Source: Betaproteobacteria bacterium (GTDB lineage: Bacteria > Pseudomonadota > Gammaproteobacteria > Burkholderiales > Sulfuricellaceae). Taken from it: a DNA stretch of 64,000 nt. A program made the position numbers and the translations under genes. Below, piece by piece: positions 58,859-64,000 of this stretch (position 1 is the stretch's first letter; every line of letters begins with the position of its first letter). The DNA lies in contig JAJFTF010000040.1 in the NCBI GenBank assembly GCA_021373185.1, positions 62,001 to 126,000 on the forward strand, in the 5' to 3' direction. Below the pieces are notes generated by a model. It was given only the letters and a program-made list of their open reading frames with translations, was not told the origin of the DNA and searched no databases.

Positions 58859-59487
58859 AGGAGATTTTTTACGATTGGGGCGGCGCAAATATTTGGCTGT
58901 TTCACCTCGTCAACGATTTGCGCGCCGGCTGGCTCGACCAGGTCATGCTGCTCGGTACGGCAGCCGGCGATCACACCAGCTTCGTTCCGATTCTTAGCCT
59001 GCTGATGCTGGCGGCAATGTTCACCGTTCCCCGAACCTATGCGATGCAGCCCGAACAGGGCGAACAGACCGCCAACCTCTGGCTCGGTGTACTCGCCGTT
59101 TTTGCTGTCGGTTATTGGCTGGATGGCGCATTGCTCGGCTGGTTGAAACCGCTGTTGGACTTTCCTCGTCCGCCGCTGATATTGGGCGAAGTCAATGTGC
59201 ATGTCGTCGGCGAACTTAAACTGCATCACAGTTTTCCCAGCGGCCATTCGTCTTTCGCCATGCTGGTATGCGCCTCGCTATGGCCGTTGGCCGGCTGGTG
59301 GCGTGTCGGCAGCGTGCTGTTCCTGCTCTGGGTCGGCCTTTCGCGCATCAGTGTGGGCGCACATTTCCCCGCCGACGTGCTGGGTGGCTTTGCGCTGAGC
59401 TTTCTGGTGGTGCAGGCGGTTCGTTATGCTTTGGCGATGCTGGTCGTGGCGGCAGTAAAAAGTAGTGAGACGCGGTTCCGTTTTTAA
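58855..59487 (+). CDS. PAP2-family membrane phosphatase
   Basis: 210 residues from ATG 58855. Type 2 phosphatidic acid phosphatase motifs: KPLLDFPRP (C1), PSGHSSF (C2, catalytic His), SRISVGAHFPADVLGG (C3, catalytic His). Five to six membrane helices. Such enzymes dephosphorylate lipid phosphates, for example undecaprenyl-PP or lipid A 1-phosphate. The specific substrate cannot be assigned. Overlaps DUF4337. Confidence 0.9.
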   Translation: MKEIFYDWGGANIWLFHLVNDLRAGWLDQVMLLGTAAGDHTSFVPILSLLMLAAMFTVPRTYAMQPEQGEQTANLWLGVLAVFAVGYWLDGALLGWLKPLLDFPRPPLILGEVNVHVVGELKLHHSFPSGHSSFAMLVCASLWPLAGWWRVGSVLFLLWVGLSRISVGAHFPADVLGGFALSFLVVQAVRYALAMLVVAAVKSSETRFRF

Positions 59488-59493
59488 TCCGGT

Positions 59494-60009
59494 TCAGTCT
59501 TCCAGATAGTCGACCAGCAGTCCGCTGGTGCGGCGCAGGCGCTGGCTTAAAAGGCGCGCTATTTTCAGCAGGATTTTTGCAGCCAGCGGCGGTTTCTCGT
59601 TGGTGATGCGGAGAAAGTTTTCTTTGGTGAGAATGGCCAGCGTGGTGGGCTCGGAGACGATAGCCGTGGCCGAGCGCGATTCTCCGTCGATAATCGCCAT
59701 TTCGCCCAAGGTTTTTCCGGCGCCGACGATTGCTACGATTTTTTTCTTGTCGTGGTGGTCTTCCTTGTAGATATCCACCCTGCCCTTGAAGATCAGGCAC
59801 ATATAATGGCCGTTATCGCCTTCGCGGAACAAGGCGGCGCCGTCGCTAGCTTCGTAAGCCTGCATATAACCGGAAAGCGTTTCGATGTCGCGCCAATCGA
59901 AATCGCTAAACATCTGCGTGGCGCCGATCATGTCGCAGAATTCTTCCTTGAAAGTTTTGCCGATGCCGATCAGCTTGAGCGAACTGGGTGGGCTTTGTGT
60001 TTCTGTCAT
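59494..60009 (-). CDS. Cyclic-nucleotide-binding (CRP/CAP-type) domain protein without DNA-binding domain
   Basis: 171 residues from the ATG at 60007-60009; 60024 is an alternative. A cyclic nucleotide-binding beta-roll (about 25-140) contains FREGDNGHYMCLIFKGRVDIY and GEMAIIDGESRSATAIV, the phosphate-binding cassette with the conserved GE and RSA. A C-terminal Leu/Arg-rich helix (LAAKILLKIARLLSQRLRR) follows and there is no HTH, so it is a ligand-binding adapter rather than a transcription factor. Convergent with PAP2. Confidence 0.85.
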   Translation of the reverse strand: MTETQSPPSSLKLIGIGKTFKEEFCDMIGATQMFSDFDWRDIETLSGYMQAYEASDGAALFREGDNGHYMCLIFKGRVDIYKEDHHDKKKIVAIVGAGKTLGEMAIIDGESRSATAIVSEPTTLAILTKENFLRITNEKPPLAAKILLKIARLLSQRLRRTSGLLVDYLED

Positions 60010-60127
60010 TAAAGATGTTCTCATTCAGGTGATTCAGGTTGCCCGCCGGCGAATTGAAAATTCGGCCTGGCTGATGATGAGTGTGGTGAGCGCGCGCCCA
60101 TTTTAACGCGGCGCGATGGTTTTTTCG

Positions 60128-61774
60128 TTATTCACCGAATTCCGCTTTCTTGTTGAAATAGGCGAAACATTCCTTGAGGAGCGACTTGGCGGTTTCATTG
60201 GGTTGCAGGAATTGCACGCCATGCAGGTGCTTGCCGTTTTCATCCCGTTGCCAGCAAATTTTGGCATCCAGTTTGAGCGGTTTCTGATTCTGATAAGTTT
60301 CGAGATCTCTTTGCGGCAGGAAAAGCGCCAATTCAACGCGGTCGTCTTTTGACAGCGGGGTAGGTAGCTGGAGCCTTAGGCCAGTCATGCTCAGGTCTCT
60401 GCTGGTGCCCTCGATATGCTGTCCGTTGCGCGTTACTTGAACCAGCAAGTTGTTTTGCGCGCGCGGGTAGGCGCGGTTCTGGTGCTGCTCTGAATCTATT
60501 TCCTTTTCATGCTCGAAGGTGAACTCGGTCATCAGGTCGTTAAGTCTGCCGGTAACGGAATAAAGGCCGTCGCCGATTGCGGCGGTGGTTTCGACCTTGG
60601 CCGAGCTTTCCTTGAGCGTGATAAATAAGTTGTCCAGCGTGGTTTGCAATACCCGGAAGTCATTGACCTGTTCCTGGCTGGCTTCAGAAATGCGGTGATT
60701 GGCGCTGGCCGTTTCGGTGATTTCCCCAACCATGGATTCGATTACAGTCGCGGTTTCTCCGGCGAGCTGCTGGTTTTCATGGACTTTTTCCACTACCACG
60801 GCCATTGCGCTGGTGACTTGCTGCACCTTGCCGGACAACTGGCCGATGATGTCGGAGACTTCTGCGGCGGATTGGGTAGTGCGTTCCGCCAGTTTGCGCA
60901 CTTCATCCGCCACCACCGCGAAACCGCGCCCCTGTTCGCCGGCGCGAGCCGCTTCGATGGCGGCGTTTAGAGCGAGCAGATTGGTTTGGCCAGCGATGGT
61001 CTTGATGGTGTCGATGATGTCGTGAATCTCGCTGGCAGATTGCTCCAGCTCGGAGATTTCCTGTGAGGCGCGGCCCACTTCCTGGGCGGTCTGCTCCATT
61101 TCCGAGATGTTTTTCTGCACGGTGTTGATGCCTTCGCGTGCGCGCGCTTCGGTTCTCTTGGCGGTTTCCATGGCTTCGCCCGCCTGGATCTGAACGGTTT
61201 CCGAGACACGGTTGAGCTGGCTGGTGGCGTTGTTCACCTCTTCGGAGCGGCGTTCTTCCTGCCGACTCACTTCGGCGATTTCATGGGAAATTTTGGCGAT
61301 CTGATAGGCGGATTGCCCCATGTGCTTGCCGCTGGCATCGATTTCGCGCATGATTTTGTTGAGCTTGGCGAGCACATCGTTGAAGCTGCGCTCCAGCACG
61401 CCGATTTCGTCGCGTGAAGCGTTGACCACGCCCTTGGTCAGGTCACCCTGTTCAACTGCCTGTAGCGCCTTGCACAAAGCGAGGAGAGGTTTTACAAACA
61501 GTCCGGCGACGAAGCCGATCAGCATGAACTGGGCGGCGAATTCCAGCCCTGACTCCCAGAACGAGTTGAAAATATAGGCATCATGGTTGCTTTGCAACTG
61601 GGCGACGATATTCGCGCTGACACCATTGCTCCTGGCGATTTCGACCAGCTTGCCGAGTTCATGCGAGGCCAGCATCCGGTTGTAGATGGTGGTGATCATG
61701 GTCACCGTGAAAAAACCGAACTGCAGCTTCCAGCGAATGCTGAGCGACATAAACCAGTTCGAAAGCCAGGACAT
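60128..61774 (-). CDS. Methyl-accepting chemotaxis protein with C-terminal PilZ domain
   Basis: 548 residues; GAAGGAG lies ahead of the ATG at 61772-61774. A short N-terminal segment has two membrane helices (about 18-33 and 75-100) with only some 40 residues between, so no classical periplasmic ligand domain. HAMP (about 100-150) and the MCP signalling hairpin ([33 protein letters not shown]) follow. The C-terminal PilZ domain (about 445-545) has RAYPR (RxxxR) and DLSMTG (DxSxxG), the cyclic-di-GMP binding motifs. It likely links chemotaxis or pilus behaviour to c-di-GMP. Confidence 0.92.
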   Translation of the reverse strand: MSWLSNWFMSLSIRWKLQFGFFTVTMITTIYNRMLASHELGKLVEIARSNGVSANIVAQLQSNHDAYIFNSFWESGLEFAAQFMLIGFVAGLFVKPLLALCKALQAVEQGDLTKGVVNASRDEIGVLERSFNDVLAKLNKIMREIDASGKHMGQSAYQIAKISHEIAEVSRQEERRSEEVNNATSQLNRVSETVQIQAGEAMETAKRTEARAREGINTVQKNISEMEQTAQEVGRASQEISELEQSASEIHDIIDTIKTIAGQTNLLALNAAIEAARAGEQGRGFAVVADEVRKLAERTTQSAAEVSDIIGQLSGKVQQVTSAMAVVVEKVHENQQLAGETATVIESMVGEITETASANHRISEASQEQVNDFRVLQTTLDNLFITLKESSAKVETTAAIGDGLYSVTGRLNDLMTEFTFEHEKEIDSEQHQNRAYPRAQNNLLVQVTRNGQHIEGTSRDLSMTGLRLQLPTPLSKDDRVELALFLPQRDLETYQNQKPLKLDAKICWQRDENGKHLHGVQFLQPNETAKSLLKECFAYFNKKAEFGE

Positions 61775-61957
61775 GTTTCGACTCCTTCTTTTGCATATTA
61801 TTGCTGTAATGCCCGTCAAATCATGGCGGGGTGTGCGTGAGTATAAATTAAAACATGTTTGAAGGGGATAGCCGGCACCGCTCGAGTCCGGCTTGCGGCT
61901 CGATGCTGGAGGGTGAATTCAAAGCGAAATTTATGCTGTCAGGTGTCTTGAGCAGTG

Positions 61958-63451
61958 TTATGCGCTGACCGGCAACGTGTATTTCATGTCCTCGACAAGG
62001 ATATGTTTGCTCAGCCAGTTACGCAGGAAAAGAAGAATTTCATTGTTGATTTTTGGGCGGAAACCGTGCAGGTACTGCCAGCGGATATCCTGGATGACTT
62101 CGGTGAAAGAATTGTGGAGTCGTTTGTGCTTGCTCAGGTCGGGATAACCCATTTTCTCCAGGAAAAGTTCTTCGCGCTGGAAGTGGTCCAGCGTGTAATT
62201 GATCAATTCATCCAGCACCGACTCGGCGATGCGCCGATTGCCGATCTTTTCTGCCGAGGCCAATTGATTGATGAGTGCAATCAGGAAGCGGTGGTCATTA
62301 TCCAGATGAGGAACTTTCACCGACATTTCTTCTGTCCATTGAATCAGTTTGGCTTCTCTACGGTAATCCATGACCTTGAGAAAGGCTTCGACGATCAATG
62401 GGTCGAATTGCTGGCCGGACTGGTTTTTGATGTAATCGATGGTTTCGTCTTCCGGCCAGGCTTTTTTGTAAGGCCTTTCGGATGCGAGAGCGTCGAACAC
62501 GTCAGCCAACCCGACGATGCGGGCAGAGAGGGGGATTTCCTGCCCCGCGAGCTGAGTCGGGTAGCCCTGGCCGTTATAGTGCTCATGATGGTAAAGGGCG
62601 ACCTCGATCGCGAGCTTTAGCAGATAGTTATTGCCGTCGAGCATGCGACTGGATTTTTCCAGCACATTCGGGCCTTTTTCGGTATGGCTTTCGATCACCT
62701 TGCGTTCTTCCGCATCCAGTTTTCCCGGTTTCTGGAGGATGCTTTCAGGAATGGCCACTTTGCCTACATCGTGAAGAATACTGGCCGTGCTGATCAGGCG
62801 CTCAAATTCTGGCGTGATTGATTCCTCGTAGTATCCCAGTTCGCCCAGTACCTGCACGATTTCATCCGTCATGATGGCGACGCGCATGATGTGTTCGCCA
62901 GTGTCATGATCCTTGTGTTCCGCCAGGCTGGCGAGCGCAATCACTGCGGCACGGTTGGAGCGTTCTGCCAGCTTGGCAGAAGTGTGGGCCTGAATTGAAC
63001 TGATTACGCTGTTATTGAGGAAGGTGAGCAGTTTTTTGTTTTCGTCGCTCATGGGTTGCTGCACTTCGATATAGACGAGCACGGCAAAATTTTCCGGGTG
63101 GGGAAAATAGAAAGCGATGGCATTTTTGTCGTGATAGTTTGAGTGCCGGTTGATGGCCTCGCTCAGGACTTTGATGGCGTATTCCTCGTGAGAAGGTTCT
63201 CCCGCCGCATTCGCAAAGCGCCCGGTTCCTTGTCCTATCCGGAAAGAGGGGTTGTGCATGCCGGATTCGGCAACGGTCATGAATGCGGAGGCAGAGGAAT
63301 CGCAGGCATCCGAGACAAAATGGATCAAATTTTCATAGAGTTCTTCAAGCGAGGTTGTTTGGGCAACGCGCTGGCAAATTTCTTGAATTCTTTCGAGGAA
63401 AATGTTCGTCATGCTGGTCTGGATGTTCAGTTCGGTGTTGAAAGATTTCAT
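61958..63451 (-). CDS. GAF-HD-GYP-bacteriohemerythrin cyclic-di-GMP phosphodiesterase
   Basis: 497 residues. GAF-like region (about 20-160), HD-GYP (165-365) with SILHDVGK (H227, D228) and HHEHYNGQGYP (GYP 296-298), then a bacteriohemerythrin domain (370-490). All seven di-iron ligands are present in canonical spacing: H387, H423, E427, H442, H446, H483, D488. Hemerythrin binds O2, so the enzyme probably breaks down c-di-GMP in response to oxygen or redox state. Preceded by the MCP-PilZ gene's terminator region, it likely acts near it but is transcribed separately. Confidence 0.93.
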   Translation of the reverse strand: MKSFNTELNIQTSMTNIFLERIQEICQRVAQTTSLEELYENLIHFVSDACDSSASAFMTVAESGMHNPSFRIGQGTGRFANAAGEPSHEEYAIKVLSEAINRHSNYHDKNAIAFYFPHPENFAVLVYIEVQQPMSDENKKLLTFLNNSVISSIQAHTSAKLAERSNRAAVIALASLAEHKDHDTGEHIMRVAIMTDEIVQVLGELGYYEESITPEFERLISTASILHDVGKVAIPESILQKPGKLDAEERKVIESHTEKGPNVLEKSSRMLDGNNYLLKLAIEVALYHHEHYNGQGYPTQLAGQEIPLSARIVGLADVFDALASERPYKKAWPEDETIDYIKNQSGQQFDPLIVEAFLKVMDYRREAKLIQWTEEMSVKVPHLDNDHRFLIALINQLASAEKIGNRRIAESVLDELINYTLDHFQREELFLEKMGYPDLSKHKRLHNSFTEVIQDIRWQYLHGFRPKINNEILLFLRNWLSKHILVEDMKYTLPVSA

Positions 63452-63505
63452 GTCGCGAATGTTACAGGGGCAAGCGCCGGGGATACATAGGGCGTTCCAC
63501 TATAA

Positions 63506-63928
63506 TTATTTGCTCGCGCAAACAGAATTCATCCTGCTGTTTCCGCTTCCCGTAACATCCCCATCTGCATAATACCAACGACCTGCCATGAGTACAAAGC
63601 GGCTGGTTTCATGCATCCGGTGGGCGCGTCCGCCGATTTTGCAACGTGCCACGAATTCAACTTCGGCATGAATTTCATCGATCTGCCGGTGAGATTTGAC
63701 TTGCAGACCAAGCCATTTTGGTTGCGGCTCGTCTTCGAGATTCAGCGTGGCGGGCCGTGTGTCGGGGTGCCAGGTGGCGAGCAGGTAAGATTCGAGGCGC
63801 AGGGCGTAGGCGGTGTAGCGCGAGCGCATCAACGCCTCGGCGTTGGGGGCCGGGGCATGGTCGCAGGTATAGCGACCGCAGCAGTCTTCATAGCGGTGCG
63901 GCAGGCCGCAGGGGCAGGGTGTGTTCAT
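63506..63928 (-). CDS. YchJ family protein (UPF0225) with SEC-C metal-binding motif
   Basis: 140 residues. The N-terminal PCPCGLPHRYEDCCGRY is the SEC-C zinc motif of the YchJ family. ALMRSRYTAYALRLESYLLATWHPDTRP and WLGLQVKSH follow, with a NTF2-like core. Function unknown, conserved in proteobacteria. The start overlaps the end of the rsgA fragment by four bases (63925-63928), which indicates an operon. Confidence 0.92.
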   Translation of the reverse strand: MNTPCPCGLPHRYEDCCGRYTCDHAPAPNAEALMRSRYTAYALRLESYLLATWHPDTRPATLNLEDEPQPKWLGLQVKSHRQIDEIHAEVEFVARCKIGGRAHRMHETSRFVLMAGRWYYADGDVTGSGNSRMNSVCASK

Positions 63929-64000
63929 CCGGCCAGATTGCGATAGCTTTCCAGTCGCCGCGGGTCGATTTTACCGGCGGCAACGGCTTCGAGCACGGCA
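63925..64000 (-). CDS. rsgA: Ribosome small subunit GTPase RsgA, C-terminal end (partial)
   Basis: Only the last 24 residues are inside the window: AVLEAVAAGKIDPRRLESYR and then NLAG. This matches the zinc-domain end of RsgA (CAVxAAVExGxIxxxRyxsY). Translational overlap with ychJ-like gene as given. The bulk of the gene, including its GTPase domain, lies beyond 64000. Confidence 0.7.
   Translation of the reverse strand, partial: AVLEAVAAGKIDPRRLESYRNLAG

Overview
This is a GC-rich chromosomal window from a Gram-negative, probably betaproteobacterial organism, possibly of the Nitrosomonadales/Gallionellales type. The evidence is a class 2 quinone-linked PyrD, a heptosyltransferase for LPS, the betaproteobacterial-looking order yhdP-nitrilase-tldD, DUF1841, GlnE, and an NrdA with two ATP-cones. 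I cannot name a genus. I saw no tRNA, rRNA, CRISPR array, transposase or complete prophage.

Layout. 0-5.3 kb: end of a SpoIIE/PP2C-type phosphatase, then three minus-strand signalling genes (EAL-HDOD, GAF-PAS-PAS-GGDEF-EAL, HD-GYP). 5.3-9.9 kb: nrdAB, class Ia ribonucleotide reductase, behind tandem NrdR-like boxes and DnaA-like boxes. 9.9-11.5 kb: a small accessory island with a three-helix membrane protein and an overlapping 46-residue polyproline peptide, ending in a 0.6 kb composite hairpin repeat. 11.5-14.8 kb: two DUF3365 haem-type sensors or cytochromes, one fused to GGDEF-EAL. 15.0-24.7 kb: a minus-strand run pyrD-ald-rnfABCDGE-CPA1 antiporter-nth-DUF1841. 24.8-32.6 kb: a secretin-like gene, then a second complete Rnf operon, apbE-rseC-rnfABCDGE-rnfH. 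32.7-43.7 kb: housekeeping genes (phosphomannomutase, hemN, HDOD, waaF, zinc finger, ilvE, glnE, acs). 43.9-45.2 kb: a second accessory island with an AT-rich HNH nuclease and a second, inverted copy of the composite repeat. 45.3-51.8 kb: yhdP, a small secreted protein, a nitrilase and tldD. 51.9-59.5 kb: small secreted or basic proteins, an H1-like/DUF2934 protein, an APH/P-loop fusion, a Pat-type protein acetyltransferase divergent from a deacetylase-family gene, DUF4337 and PAP2. 59.5-64 kb: a cNMP-binding protein, an MCP-PilZ receptor, a GAF-HD-GYP-hemerythrin phosphodiesterase, YchJ and the end of rsgA.

How the genes work together. Three themes recur. First, cyclic-di-GMP signalling: four GGDEF/EAL/HD-GYP proteins, a PilZ chemoreceptor, an EAL-HDOD and an HDOD protein. 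Their sensor domains suggest input from oxygen (hemerythrin) and redox or haem ligands (DUF3365). Second, low-potential electron transfer: two separate Rnf complexes, one ApbE to flavinylate them, RseC and RnfH accessory proteins, and a Na+/H+ antiporter directly behind one cluster. Third, reversible acylation: acs, a pat-like gene and a histone-deacetylase-family gene. Two families of structured intergenic repeats run through the window. The 0.6 kb composite repeat shows paired base changes between copies, which suggests the folded form is selected.
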